Shown: positions 18,091 to 27,229, counted from the stretch's first letter. The stretch: DNA of 64,000 nt from CAWCKS01 sp963763485 (GCA_963763485.1 CAVXOW010000008.1:248001-312000); one strand, 5' to 3'. Made by a program: numbers and translations. Notes: generated by a model not told the origin, from the sequence alone.

Positions 18091-18227
18091 CATCGCCCGG
18101 CTTAGCCGTTCGAAGAACGGCGTCGCTTCGCTCGCCTATGACCGGGCGATCCAGTAATCGCGAACGTCCGTAATAAGCAAAGAACGCTGCGGACTACTGG
18201 ATGCCCCGCTTGAAGCGGGGCATGACA
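18091..18227. repeat. Intergenic hairpin repeat, family B
   Basis: The family B order is CATCGCCCGG, GACCGGGCGATCCAGTA, then ACTGGATGCCCCGC and GCGGGGCATGAC. It forms two strong stems and lies between two leftward genes. Other copies are at 23911, 24662 and 26039. Confidence 0.75.
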
Positions 18228-18253
18228 AGTGAAGAGGCACAGGACTTCGAATC

Positions 18254-19545
18254 TCACCTCGTATTCGCGGGCGCTTGGATGTCCCACAGATCGGTGCGCC
18301 ATTTCAGCGCCACCGCGATCATGAACACCACGCCGAGCGCAGCGTAAAGCGAAGCGGACGCGGCGAAGCCGATTTTCTCGATCAGGCTGCCCGCGATCAA
18401 GAGACCGATCGGCAGCCCATAAATCACCATCATGCGCACGCCCATGACGCGGCCGCGCATGTGTTCGCTCGCGGTGCGCAACAGGATCACGGCGATGCCG
18501 ACCATGGCAAAGCTTTGCGCAAAGCCGATCAGCGCGAGGCAGGCGATCGCGACGTTGAAGCTGGTCAACTGCGCGTAAGCAAACAGCGCGACGTACCAGA
18601 CCAGCGTCCAGCACACGACCATGCGGCCGAGCTTGTGGGCGTGAGCGATGCTGAGCCCAATGGAGGCAATCAGCGAGCCGACCGCGTAGCTCGCCGACAG
18701 GTAGCCAAGCCCGGTCTCATCGGTGCCAAAGATATTCTTTGCGGCGTAGGGCAACAGGCCGTTGGTGATCGGATAGGCCGTGAGGTTGGTGAAGAACGCG
18801 ATCCACATCACCGCCTGCATGCGCGGCATCTTGATGGTGTAGGCGATGCCTTCCTTCAGATCCTGCAGCGGCGACGGCATCGGAATGTCCGCATCGCCCT
18901 CCGCGCCAGGGCGCGCCGAAGCGCCGGACACAATGCCGAGCGTCAGCAGCGTCGCCAGCACATAAAGGCACACGATCGCGATATAAGCGCGGCCCATGCC
19001 GACGGTGGCGAACAGACCGGCGCCGGACAAGCGCGCCGAACAGCCGTGCGGTGTCCATGGTGGTGCGCGACACGCTCATCGCGGTGGTGAGGTGATGGTG
19101 CGGCATGGTGTTGGCGACCAGCGCACCGCGCACGCCGAGATCGGACGGGCGGATGATGCCGAGCCCGGTCGCGATGAAGAAGACGTAAATCGGCGTCAAC
19201 ACGCCGGTCAGCGTCAGCGTCATCATGGTGATCGACAGCACGGCATAGCAGGCCCGCATGCCCGCGAGCAGGTTGCGGTGGCCAATGCGATCGCCGAACA
19301 CGCCGAACAGAGGAGCAGCCAGCGTGCCGACATAGTTGAGCGAGACGAGGATCGTCAGCGAGCAGCACCGAGCCGGTCGTCACCAGCACGTACCAGCCGA
19401 GAATGATCGCCTCCATCTCGAACGCCCACGAGGTGAGCAGATCGGCGGGCCACTGGAATCGGTAGTTGCGGATGCGGAACGGGGCGAGCGCGGAGGGCTT
19501 TACGAAGTCGGGCTTTACGAAGTTGGGCTTGGCGAAGTCGGTCAC
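18254..19545 (-). pseudogene. MFS transporter (EntS/DUF894-like), two frameshifts
   Basis: Three frames join. The first has ALAPFRIRNYRFQWPADLL and the first helix to VTTGSVLL. The second begins FGDRIGHRNLLAGMRA and runs through TTMDTARLFGAL. The third starts SGAGLFATVGMGRAYIAIV and continues to the end at 18254. An extra base near 19363 (CTCGCTG) and another near 19033 (CTTGTCC) explain both breaks. The product is about 430 residues with 12 helices. A small internal repeat (NFVKP, DFVKP) occurs at the N-terminus. The closest type is a drug or siderophore exporter, but the substrate is unknown. Confidence 0.82.
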
Positions 19546-19667
19546 AGCATCGCAGATGCGCGCCCCTCGAGCGACCGCGCCCCTGCCCTTCTTGTTGTTT
19601 CTTCCCTGGGGCCGAGTTTACAGGGATTTTGCGGCGGGACGCTAGGGCGCAAGCGGCGACTTAAGCC

Positions 19668-19837
19668 GTCATTCCGAGGTGCTCACGCTGGCACGGCGCT
19701 TCCAACACGGCAAGCGCCGTGGCCGCGAGGCTCGAAGCATGGCGGTTTGGCCGAGGCCGTTCATCCTTCGAGGCCCGCGTACGATGGCATTGTTTGTTGC
19801 GACACTTCGGTTGCGCGCGGGCTCCTCAGGATGACGG
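19668..19837. repeat. Intergenic hairpin repeat, family A (long, degenerate copy)
   Basis: The copy starts with GTCATTCCGAGG and ends GGGCTCCTCAGGATGAC, with CATCCTTCGAGG in the middle. It lies between the stops and starts of two leftward genes and has a longer variable centre than the other copies. Confidence 0.5.
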
Positions 19838-19890
19838 GAAACGCCGGAAAGCGCCGCATACTCCCCAGCCATGATGATCCCTGACCACGC

Positions 19891-21708
19891 TCACGCAAAC
19901 ATCGTTGGCTTGCCTTGCACGCTCCAGGTTGCGTCCGGCGCGACGGCATTGCCCTGCGACGCCGGCGTCACGCTGGCGGTGACCTGTGAGCCGTTCATCA
20001 GCCATTCGGCCATCGAGCCATTGTCGTTGCGCCAGAGTACGTCGGAGTTGCCGTCGCCGTTGAAATCGCCGACCTCGACGATCTTCCAGGTCGCGTCAGG
20101 CGTGATGGTGTTGCCCTGGTAGGTGACGTAGGCCGATCCCGCGACGCTCGCATCGTTCATCTGCCAGAGCGCAACGGCGCCGGTGGTCTGCCGCCACAGC
20201 ATGTCCGCCCTGCCGTCATTGTTGAAGTCGCCAACACCGGCGACACTCCACGACGCGTCGGGAGCGATCGCGTTGCTCTGCGAGGTGACCGTTGAGCTGG
20301 ACGCCACCGTCGAGCCCTTCATGTCCCACAGCGCAAGCGCACCGGAACTCTGCCGCCACAGCACATCTGAGAACCCGTCGCCGTTGAAATCGGCGATGCC
20401 GGCGACGTTCCACGATGCGTCCGGAGCGATGGCGCTGCCATTATAGGTCACGGTGTTGCTCGAGGTGACGGTCGAACCGTCCATCGACCACATCGCAAGC
20501 GCGCCGCTGCTCTGTCGCCAAAGAATGTCGGCTTCACTGTCGGCATCGAAATCGGCGACGCCGGCGACGCTCCACGATGCGTCCGGCGCAACGACGCTGC
20601 CGTTGTAGGTGATGGAGTTGCTTGCGTTCACCGTCGCGCCGTTCATCTGCCAGAGCGCGAGCGGGCCGCCGTCCTGATGCCACAACACGTCGGCGGCACC
20701 GTCGGCATTGAAATCGGCGATCCCGGCGACTTTCCACGACGCGTCCGGGTTAAGCATCTGGCCCTGATAAGTCACCGTCGCACTCGAGAAGATCGACGAG
20801 CCGCTCATGTCCCAGCTCGCGAGGCCGGTGCCGCTGCGCCACAGCACGCCGGCGGTGCCGACGTTGTACAAATCGTGAGCCGTGCTGCGCGACGCGACAA
20901 AGCCGTGGTTCTGGCCCGCGCCGTCTTGGTACGTTCCTGTGATCAGGCCTGTATTGCTGATCCCCCATGCAACGGTCTGGCCGGGCGCCGATTTCGGATT
21001 ATCGAACGTCGTGTAGACACCTCCGGTGTAGAGAAAGCCGTGGTCCTGACCGCTGCTATCAAAATAACGGCCGACGACCTGGCCGTTATCATTGATGCCG
21101 GTTGCAAGAGTTAACCCGGCGCCGGGCGCATCGAGCGTGACGACGGAGTTGTTGGTCTTGAGAAAGCCGTGGACGCCGGAAGCGTTCTGGTAATAGCCAG
21201 AGATTTCGCCCGACGCGTTGATACCGACCGCGGCGCTGCCCGTGGCGCCGGGGATCAGCACATCGGAGAACGTTCCGTTGGCTCCGCCGCTATAGGTAAA
21301 AGCATGATCGACCTGGTTGGCGTCCATGTAGTAGCCGACGATCTTGCCGGAATCATTGATCGCGGTCGCAATCGTACCCTTAGCCGCGCTTGGATCGTCG
21401 AGCATTATGAAGCCAGCGCCGACATTGAGATAACCGCGGTCGCCCAAGACGGCATCTACGGTTACGCCGACGACATTCGCAAAGTCGTTCACTCCGACGG
21501 CAACAAAGCTGCCTGTCCCCGGAGGAACGAGCAGCGGCGTGAAATTCCCAAGGAAGTCTGTAAACCCGGCGCTGGGTCCGGCAGCCGGGACGTAGTCCCC
21601 GACGATCACGCCTGTCTTGCTGCTGATCCCATACAGCTGGGTGCCCTTGTTTTTGCCTTGTGGGGCGTTCGGCTCGTCGATCGTTGTGAATCTGAAGCTC
21701 ATTATCAT
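19891..21708 (-). CDS. HAF-repeat / FG-GAP-like repeat protein
   Basis: The 605-residue protein has two halves. Residues 1-275 carry about six HAF-type repeats of the form GINDNGQVVGRYFDSSGQDHGFLY. Residues 285-600 carry six repeats of about 52 residues with the pattern PDASWxVAGIADFNGDGxxDVLWRQ, in which DxNxDGxxD is a calcium-binding FG-GAP/VCBS-like loop. No signal peptide or membrane segment is seen, so export, if any, would be by another route. A beta-propeller surface or secreted protein is expected. The gene is flanked by hairpin repeats and has no obvious operon partner. Confidence 0.8.
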   Translation of the reverse strand: MIMSFRFTTIDEPNAPQGKNKGTQLYGISSKTGVIVGDYVPAAGPSAGFTDFLGNFTPLLVPPGTGSFVAVGVNDFANVVGVTVDAVLGDRGYLNVGAGFIMLDDPSAAKGTIATAINDSGKIVGYYMDANQVDHAFTYSGGANGTFSDVLIPGATGSAAVGINASGEISGYYQNASGVHGFLKTNNSVVTLDAPGAGLTLATGINDNGQVVGRYFDSSGQDHGFLYTGGVYTTFDNPKSAPGQTVAWGISNTGLITGTYQDGAGQNHGFVASRSTAHDLYNVGTAGVLWRSGTGLASWDMSGSSIFSSATVTYQGQMLNPDASWKVAGIADFNADGAADVLWHQDGGPLALWQMNGATVNASNSITYNGSVVAPDASWSVAGVADFDADSEADILWRQSSGALAMWSMDGSTVTSSNTVTYNGSAIAPDASWNVAGIADFNGDGFSDVLWRQSSGALALWDMKGSTVASSSTVTSQSNAIAPDASWSVAGVGDFNNDGRADMLWRQTTGAVALWQMNDASVAGSAYVTYQGNTITPDATWKIVEVGDFNGDGNSDVLWRNDNGSMAEWLMNGSQVTASVTPASQGNAVAPDATWSVQGKPTMFA

Positions 21709-21802
21709 CCTCCGGGTTCGTTGAGCCGCAGCGGATCATTGTACCAGCGCGACGCATTCGACTTAGTTGGTCTCGGAAGATTATTGGTGGTTCAGCCAAA
21801 TA

Positions 21803-21819
21803 TCCGTATTTTTTACGGA
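21803..21819. promoter_or_regulatory. Perfect inverted repeat with T-rich spacer
   Basis: TCCGTA (21803-21808) and TACGGA (21814-21819) are perfect arms around five T bases. The site is 95 bp upstream of the HAF/FG-GAP gene and 240 bp upstream of the divergent isomerase gene. It could be an operator; no factor is suggested. The remaining 340 bp between the two genes shows no gene. Confidence 0.3.
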
Positions 21820-22058
21820 CCGATGCCCAATCTTACGTTGAGGTGCCGTTTCGATGACTTGGTCGGTGACCTGGCGGAAACACATGCAAGCGCCCAAGGC
21901 AGCTTGCCGCGACGACCAATGTTGCCTTGCAGGCCTCAAACCGAGGCGGCGACACCGTCGTTGGCGCGCGCGGGCGCGCAAGCGCGCGCCGCATTGACAG
22001 TCTGCATGACTGGCTGCAGCCTTCTCTGCGCGATAGCTCGCAGAACGGGAGCACGCGC

Positions 22059-22670
22059 ATGCCCGCGCCATCGATCGACTTCTTCTTCACGATGGGCAGC
22101 ACCTACACCTGTCTCGCCGTGATGCGGCTGCCAGAGATTGAACGCGCGAGCGGCATCGCGTTCCGCTGGCGGCCGTTTCATCTGTTGACCATCCTCAACG
22201 ACATGAAGCACGTGCCGTTCGCCGACAAGCCGGCGAAGATGAATTACATGTGGCGCGATATCGAACGCCGTGCGGCGATGCACGGGATTCCGATTCATGT
22301 GCCGGCGCCGTATCCGGCGAAGCAGTCGGTGTTCGCCAACCAGGTCGCGCTGCTCGGCATGCAGGAAGGCTGGGGCCAGGCATTCGTGCGCGAAGCCTAT
22401 CGGCAATGGTTCCAGCTCGGGCACGAGACCGGCAGCGAGCCAAATGTGAGCGCGAGCCTGCGCGAGATCGGCCAGGACCCGGGGCGAGTGCTCGTGCGTG
22501 CGGCCAGCGACGAGGTGACGCAAGCGCTGGCGGCCGAGACCGACCGCGCCAAGGCGCTCGGCATTTTTGGCTCACCGACCTTCGTGGTTGATGGCAGAGA
22601 ATTGTTCTGGGGTGACGACCGGCTGGAGGATGCGATCAGCTGGGCGAAGAGCGGGCGGGTGGAGAGGTGA
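22059..22670 (+). CDS. 2-hydroxychromene-2-carboxylate isomerase family protein (DsbA-like)
   Basis: The 203-residue protein is a kappa-class GST/HCCA isomerase with a thioredoxin-like fold. It shows FFFTMGSTYTCLAV where the catalytic Ser is in the SxY motif, FRWRPFHLLTIL, and the late GIFGSPTFVVDGRELFWGDDRL. In naphthalene and PAH degradation such enzymes isomerise 2-hydroxychromene-2-carboxylate with glutathione, but many homologues in this order have other substrates. ATG 22059 is chosen because the domain starts at once; upstream sequence in the ORF is not conserved-looking. Confidence 0.85.
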   Translation: MPAPSIDFFFTMGSTYTCLAVMRLPEIERASGIAFRWRPFHLLTILNDMKHVPFADKPAKMNYMWRDIERRAAMHGIPIHVPAPYPAKQSVFANQVALLGMQEGWGQAFVREAYRQWFQLGHETGSEPNVSASLREIGQDPGRVLVRAASDEVTQALAAETDRAKALGIFGSPTFVVDGRELFWGDDRLEDAISWAKSGRVER

Positions 22671-22688
22671 TATAGCTCGTAGCTATCG

Positions 22689-22791
22689 CCTCATGGTGAG
22701 GAGGAGCGCAGCTCCGTCTCGAACCATGAGGCCACCGCACGGGCCTCATCCTTCGAGACGCGCGCAAGAGAGCGCGCTCCTCAGGATGAGG
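22689..22791. repeat. Intergenic hairpin repeat, family A
   Basis: Two perfect stems occur: CCTCATGGT (22689-22697) with ACCATGAGG (22723-22731), and CCTCATCCT (22744-22752) with AGGATGAGG (22783-22791). It separates convergent genes and may end transcription on both strands. Confidence 0.8.
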
Positions 22792-22820
22792 ATCGAGGAT
22801 CGAAAGGGCGGTGGCTCACA

Positions 22821-23822
22821 TCACGCAAACGCCGGCATGATCTCGCGCTTGATCAGCTCGACCGACTTCAGCGTTGATGCGATCGGCACGTTGCCGAAGG
22901 CGAGCCGGCACAGGAAGTAGTTGACGTCGGCGGCCTTGCATTGCGCGAGCAGCTTGTCGCGCACCGTCGACGGCGAGCCGACCACGCAGATGCCGAGTTC
23001 TTCCGCCGCGGCAAAGGTCGGCGGCAGGTGGATCGTCATCGGCACGCCGTGCTTGTCCCACAGATAGCGCATCGCGCCGACCCACATCAGGTAGGCGGGG
23101 CCGGCGAGCTCGCGGGCTTCGGCATCCGAGTCGGCGACCACCATGTGGCGGGTCATGCCGATCAGCGGCAGCTTTGCCGATGCGCCATGGCTGTCATGGA
23201 AGGCGCGGCGGAAGCGGTCGCCGAGCTCCTTCACCATCTTCGGCGGGCCGTTGCAGACGATGTTGCCGGCGTTCTTGGCGGCGCGATCGGCGCTCTCGGG
23301 CTGCGCCACGCCGTACCACAACGGAATTGGCTTCTGCAGCGAGGTCAGCTCGACCGGCACGTTCCTGAAGGTGAAGTGCTTGCCCTCGAAATTGATGACG
23401 TTCGACGTCAGGCCCTGCTGCAGGATCGCAACCGCCTCGCCATAAATCTCGGGCGATTTGTCCGCGTCGACGCCGTAAAAATTCACCTCGATCGGCGAGA
23501 TGCCGCGGCCGAGGCCGAGCTCGAGCCGGCCCTTGCTCAGGTGATCGAGCATGCAGATCTCGTCGAGGATTCTTAAGGGATGATAGAGGCTGAGCGTGAA
23601 GACCAGTGCGCCGAGCCGGATGTTCTTCGTGCGCTGCGCGGCGGCGGCGAGAAAAACGCTTGGCGACGGCGCAAAGCCGAGCGGCGTCTGGTGATGCTCG
23701 GCAAGGTGATAGCCGTGGAAGCCGGCGCGGTCGCAGGCCTCCAGCATGGTGAGACGATTTTCGTATTGCACGGCGAGCTGCTCGCCGGAGCGATCCATGT
23801 GATCGAAGATTCCGAAATGCAT
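22821..23822 (-). CDS. Luciferase-like monooxygenase (LLM) family flavin-dependent oxidoreductase
   Basis: The 333-residue TIM-barrel protein shows FHGYHLAEHHQTPLG, RIRLGALVFTLSLYHPLR-like strand (NIRLGALVFTL), MLDHLSKGRLELGLGRG and a late VGSPSTVRDKL, all standard in bacterial luciferase-like FMN- or F420-dependent enzymes. It matches the type whose genes are common in catabolic gene sets, but no partner reductase is adjacent. Substrate unknown. The gene stands alone between family A and family B repeats. Confidence 0.88.
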   Translation of the reverse strand: MHFGIFDHMDRSGEQLAVQYENRLTMLEACDRAGFHGYHLAEHHQTPLGFAPSPSVFLAAAAQRTKNIRLGALVFTLSLYHPLRILDEICMLDHLSKGRLELGLGRGISPIEVNFYGVDADKSPEIYGEAVAILQQGLTSNVINFEGKHFTFRNVPVELTSLQKPIPLWYGVAQPESADRAAKNAGNIVCNGPPKMVKELGDRFRRAFHDSHGASAKLPLIGMTRHMVVADSDAEARELAGPAYLMWVGAMRYLWDKHGVPMTIHLPPTFAAAEELGICVVGSPSTVRDKLLAQCKAADVNYFLCRLAFGNVPIASTLKSVELIKREIMPAFA

Positions 23823-23910
23823 GTCCGCCCTGCTCCCTCGGCTGGTTTTGGTGAGGGTTGTTGTTGGGCGAAACTATAGGGGGAGTGGGGGAGGTAAGCT
23901 AGCCGCTGTC

Positions 23911-24010
23911 GTCATGCCCCGCGAAAGCGGGGCATCCAGTAACCACCGGCGTAGGTAATTGTTCGCGGCGCTGCGGAGTACTGGATCGCCCGGTCAAGCC
24001 GGGCGATGAC
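23911..24010. repeat. Intergenic hairpin repeat, family B
   Basis: It begins GTCATGCCCCGC, AAAGCGGGGCATCCAGTA and ends TACTGGATCGCCCGGTC, AAGCCGGGCGATGAC. The two stems are perfect or nearly so. Confidence 0.8.
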
Positions 24011-24025
24011 GGCTCGATGGGTATG

Positions 24026-24634
24026 TCACCCGGCAGCCATATCCAGCGAGGGCGCGATCTCGCGCCAGTTCACGCACGGAATGTCCTGTGCGGCATAAAT
24101 CTCTTTCTGGATGCGAACCAGGTTCCAGCCTTCCGGCGAGTGGGTGAAGGCGAAGCCGAGCTTGCGGGCGAGGCCCTGCATCTCCTCATTGGTGCGGAGC
24201 GTGTCGCCAACCAGACGTGTCGCGCCGAGCGCCGCGGTGCGGCACTCGAGGTTCTTCAACAGCGCCGAGCCGACCCCAAATCCCTGCCAGCCATCGGCGA
24301 CCGACAGCCCAAACTCGGCGGTGTCGTCCTCCGGATGCCAGGCGTAGCGCGCTTCAGTGACGATGCGCCGCTCGCCGTCCACATCGATCTCTCCAATCAC
24401 GGCGAACCGGTTGGCTTCGCCGGTTGCGAGAATCGTCGCGATCTCTCGCTCGGGGAGGTCACGCATCGCGCCGAGGAAGCGGTTGTAGTTCGAGCGGCGC
24501 GACAGCGCGTGGAAGTAGTCCGACAGCGGACCGATATCGTCAGGCTCGACGAAACGGACGGTGAGCGATTGTCCGTTACGCAGACGAAGGATGTCGGCGA
24601 ACGCGTGCAGGATTTCGGGGGCGATGGCGGGCAT
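24026..24634 (-). CDS. GNAT family N-acetyltransferase
   Basis: The 202-residue protein has a single GNAT domain. The beta-4 strand ends in AEFGLSVADGW and the acetyl-CoA loop reads QGFGVGSALLKNLE (motif A, Q/RxxGxG/A). The N-terminal part has VRFVEPDDIGPLSDYFHALS. This resembles the GNAT proteins with a VRPxxPxD start that act on small molecules or protein termini. The substrate is unknown. It is flanked on both sides by family B repeats. Confidence 0.85.
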   Translation of the reverse strand: MPAIAPEILHAFADILRLRNGQSLTVRFVEPDDIGPLSDYFHALSRRSNYNRFLGAMRDLPEREIATILATGEANRFAVIGEIDVDGERRIVTEARYAWHPEDDTAEFGLSVADGWQGFGVGSALLKNLECRTAALGATRLVGDTLRTNEEMQGLARKLGFAFTHSPEGWNLVRIQKEIYAAQDIPCVNWREIAPSLDMAAG

Positions 24635-24661
24635 GGTCCGGTCTCGTTTCTACTTTCCATC

Positions 24662-24767
24662 GTCATGCCCCGCGAAAGCGGGGCATCCAGTACTCCGTGT
24701 AGCTAGCTTTTCCTCGACGACTCTCGACACGGATTACTGGATCGCCCGGTCAAGCCGGGCGATGACA
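24662..24767. repeat. Intergenic hairpin repeat, family B
   Basis: GTCATGCCCCGC with AAAGCGGGGCATCCAGTA, then ATTACTGGATCGCCCGG and AAGCCGGGCGATGAC. It is nearly identical at both ends to the copy 750 bp to the left, with an unrelated centre. Confidence 0.8.
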
Positions 24768-24777
24768 ACCTCGTCAC

Positions 24778-24975
24778 TCACGCGCGCCAGAACGGCTTTT
24801 CGACCTCGCTGGCGATCGCCGAGTGCGACAGGCCGATGTCGTGCAGGTCCTGCTCGGACCAGCTGGCGAGCTCCGAGCGCTGGACGCTGCGCAGGTGCCA
24901 GGTCCAGAGCGTCTGCAAAACCCGGTCGAAAACACTGTTACCATGATGATTTATCATCGCCTTGATTGCGGTCAT
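24778..24975 (-). CDS. DUF1127 domain-containing small protein
   Basis: The 65-residue protein ends with the DUF1127 motif: ELASWSEQDLHDIGLSHSAI, with the conserved L..LsD..L.DIGlsR-like pattern in a basic, Trp-containing context. Small DUF1127 proteins are abundant in alphaproteobacteria, and some act in RNA binding and phosphate or carbon adaptation. ATG 24975 is preceded by a perfect AGGAGG (24981-24986 on the plus strand as CCTCCT) five bases away. It is divergent from the LysR-type gene and the shared region carries two palindromes. Confidence 0.85.
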   Translation of the reverse strand: MTAIKAMINHHGNSVFDRVLQTLWTWHLRSVQRSELASWSEQDLHDIGLSHSAIASEVEKPFWRA

Positions 24976-24986
24976 GATGACCTCCT

Positions 24987-25009
24987 ATTGCCTAACATTT
25001 GCAGGCAAT
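24987..25009. promoter_or_regulatory. Inverted repeat upstream of DUF1127 gene
   Basis: ATTGCCT (24987-24993) and AGGCAAT (25003-25009) are perfect 7-bp arms with a 9-bp spacer. The site lies just above the ribosome site of the DUF1127 gene and would be in its 5' leader or promoter. The spacing suits an LTTR-type or dimeric regulator. Confidence 0.4.
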
Positions 25010-25028
25010 ATCTGCGTTGGACCGGTTA

Positions 25029-25057
25029 TTGACAAACGACTGTTTGTCCCCGATTAT
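25029..25057 (+). promoter_or_regulatory. Sigma-70 promoter with overlapping palindrome for the LysR gene
   Basis: TTGACA (25029-25034) is a perfect -35 box, and GATTAT (25052-25057) is a fair -10 box at 17-bp spacing. A palindrome with arms GACAAAC (25031-25037) and GTTTGTC (25042-25048) covers the region from the -35 into the spacer. A protein bound there would block the promoter, which suggests auto-repression. Confidence 0.5.
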
Positions 25058-25098
25058 ATGAGCAAATGTCATCCGAATAGATCCCCACAAGGCATCCG

Positions 25099-26011
25099 AT
25101 GGCTGCCCGCCTCCCCTCCCTGAACGGTCTGCGCGCCTTCGAGGCCGCGGCCCGCCACATGAGCTTCACGCAGGCCGCGGCCGAGCTGAACGTGACGCAG
25201 ACCGCGATCAGCCATTTGATCCGCCGCCTCGAGCAGGAGATCGGCGTCAAGCTGTTCGTGCGGCAGAATCGCGGGCTCGCGCTGACGCCGGAGGGGCGCG
25301 ATTACCTGCCCGGCGTGCGCACCGCGTTCCAGGATTTGCGGCTTGCGACCGACCGCCTGTTGCGCAAGGACGACGGCCGCGTGCTCACGGTGTCGACGCT
25401 GGCGTCGCTGGCGGCGAAATGGCTGTTGCCGCGCATCGCCTCGTTCCAGGATCTGCACAAGGAGATCGACGTCCGCATCACCACGTCGTCGGACCTCGTC
25501 GACTTCCACCGCGACGAGATCGATGCCGCGATCCGCTACGGCCGCGGCCAGTGGAGCGGCGTGCACGCCGACTGGCTGATGGCGGACGAACTGTTTCCGG
25601 TGTGCAGCCCGGCGCTGCTCGAGGGAAAAAACCCGTTGCGCAAGCCGGAGGATCTCGCGAACCACACGCTGCTGCACACGAGCGGCGGCTTCAGCGACGA
25701 CTGGCGGCAGTGGCTGACCGCGGCCGGCCAGCCGCCCGGACTGTCGACGCACAACGGCATCACCTTCGACCTGACGCTGGTCACGGTGCAGGCGGCGATC
25801 GACGGGCTCGGGGTCGCGATCGGACGCACCAGTTACGTGGAGAGCGACATCCAGAAGGGGCGGCTTGTGGTGCCGTTCAGGATCTCGCTGCCGGCGGATG
25901 CCGGGCTTCTACCTGGTCTATCCGGCGGAGCGCGCGGGCGCTCAGAAGCTGAGGGTGTTTCGCGAATGGCTGATTGCCGCGGCGCGGCGCGAGGCCGGCG
26001 CGGGGACGTGA
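25099..26011 (+). pseudogene. GcvA-like LysR-type transcriptional regulator, 3' frameshift
   Basis: The HTH region (LNGLRAFEAAARHMSFTQAA, LNVTQTAISHLIRRLEQEIG) and the substrate domain are as in the GcvA/AmpR subgroup. The frame holds until SLPADAG. An extra G in GCCGGGCTTC near 25899 shifts the end; the restored frame reads FYLVYPAERAGAQKLRVF and REWLIAAARRE, stopping at 26009-26011. The reconstructed length of about 304 residues is normal. Only the last 35 residues are affected. It is divergent from the DUF1127 gene, which may be a target. Confidence 0.85.
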
Positions 26012-26038
26012 GGCGGGTTGCACTCTCCGCTCGCCCTT

Positions 26039-26174
26039 GTCATGCCCTGCTTCAAGCGGGGCATCCAGTAACCCGCAGCGCCGGCGAGTATCATCAGCGC
26101 TTCGGTTTGCTGGATCGCCCGGTCATAGGCGAGCGAAGCGACGCCGTCCTGCGGACGGCTATGCCGGGCGATGA
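26039..26174. repeat. Intergenic hairpin repeat, family B (long copy)
   Basis: It begins GTCATGCCCTGC with AAGCGGGGCATCCAGTAA and ends CTGGATCGCCCGGTCATAGG, a 40-bp insert, then ATGCCGGGCGATGACA. The insert (GCGAGCGAAGCGACGCCGTC) resembles the centre of the copy at 18091. Confidence 0.75.
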
Positions 26175-26279
26175 CAATCGAGAGGCTTTGTACGGAATGC
26201 GAGCCATGCACGGGCCGAATCAACTCATCCGCCGCGATATGCCTAACTGAAACAAAGCCTGAAGAAACGGAGGACCCGC

Positions 26280-26765
26280 TTGCCCAAGATCAGATTTCCC
26301 GTCGAAGCCACGCACATCATGATGTTTGCGCGCGCGATCGGCGATCCCAATCCCGTCTACCACGACGAAGATGCCGCAAAGAAAACCGAAGCCAAGGGCA
26401 TCATCGCGCCGCCGACCTTCCCGCAGGCGATGGCGCAGTTCGATCCGGAATACCGCCTGCGCCCGAAGCCCGGCCAGCCGTGGTTCGGCAGCGGCAGGAC
26501 CGCAACCGGCATCACGGAAAAGCCGGCCTCGAGCGGCGGCCTGCATGCCGAGCAGGAATACACCTATCACCGGCCCTTACGGCCCGGCGACATCCTCACC
26601 TCCGAGACCAAGGAAGGCAAAGTCTGGGAGAAGGAGAGCAAGCGCGCCGGAAAACTGATCTTCCGCGAACGCATCACCGAGCATCGCGACCAGAACGGCG
26701 AACTCGTCATCACCGCACGCGGCGTCGGCGTCACGACCGAACGCCCGGTCGACGCCAAGAAGTGA
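26280..26765 (+). CDS. MaoC-like FAS1-type dehydratase domain protein
   Basis: The 161-residue hotdog-fold protein matches the N-terminal half type of (3R)-hydroxyacyl dehydratases: MMFARAIGDPNPVYHDEDAA, then IIAPPTFPQAM, and YTYHRPLRPGDILTSET. The start is a TTG at 26280, supported by ACGGAGGA eight bases upstream and by the MPKIRFPVEATHIM start that agrees with the family. It is followed 10 bp later by its MaoC partner, so the two likely form a heterodimer such as HadA/HadB. Confidence 0.82.
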   Translation: MPKIRFPVEATHIMMFARAIGDPNPVYHDEDAAKKTEAKGIIAPPTFPQAMAQFDPEYRLRPKPGQPWFGSGRTATGITEKPASSGGLHAEQEYTYHRPLRPGDILTSETKEGKVWEKESKRAGKLIFRERITEHRDQNGELVITARGVGVTTERPVDAKK

Positions 26766-26775
26766 GGAAGCGGAC

Positions 26776-27196
26776 ATGGCTCTCAGCGCATCGAAACTCA
26801 AGGTCGGCGACAAGCATACCGAGCGCGTCGTCGACAACCTGTCCCGCACCCAGCTCGTGCAATATGCCGGCGCGTCGGGCGACTACAATCCGCTCCACAC
26901 CGACGAGGTCTACTCGGTGCATGCCGGCTACAAGGGCGTCTTCGCCCACGGCATGCTGACCATGGGCCTGACCGGCAAGATGCTGACGAACTACGTCGGT
27001 GACGCGCGGCTGAAGAAATTCGGCGTGCGCTTCACCAACCAGGTGTGGCCGGGCGACACGCTCGAACTCGACCGCGACAGTTGCCGCGATCCGCCAGGAG
27101 AACGGCGAGCATCTCGTCGACCTCACCATCTCCACGGTCAACCAGGACGGCAAGGAAGTGGTCGCGGGACAGGCCACCGCGAAGGTGGATCCGTAA
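26776..27196 (+). pseudogene. MaoC-type (R)-hydratase, frameshifted near the end
   Basis: The hydratase-2 signature is intact (YAGASGDYNPLHTDEVYSVH with the Asp and His, then GVFAHGMLTMGLTG). The frame breaks after PGDTLEL because of an extra C near 27072 (GAACTCGACC). The restored frame reads TATVAAIRQENGEHLVDL, TISTVNQDGKEV and ends AKVDP at 27196. The restored length is 139 residues, normal for a single-domain partner. With the preceding gene it would hydrate or dehydrate enoyl/3-hydroxyacyl thioesters. Confidence 0.82.
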
Positions 27197-27229
27197 GGGG
27201 CACGACAATGCGCCACCCGACAGCCTGCT

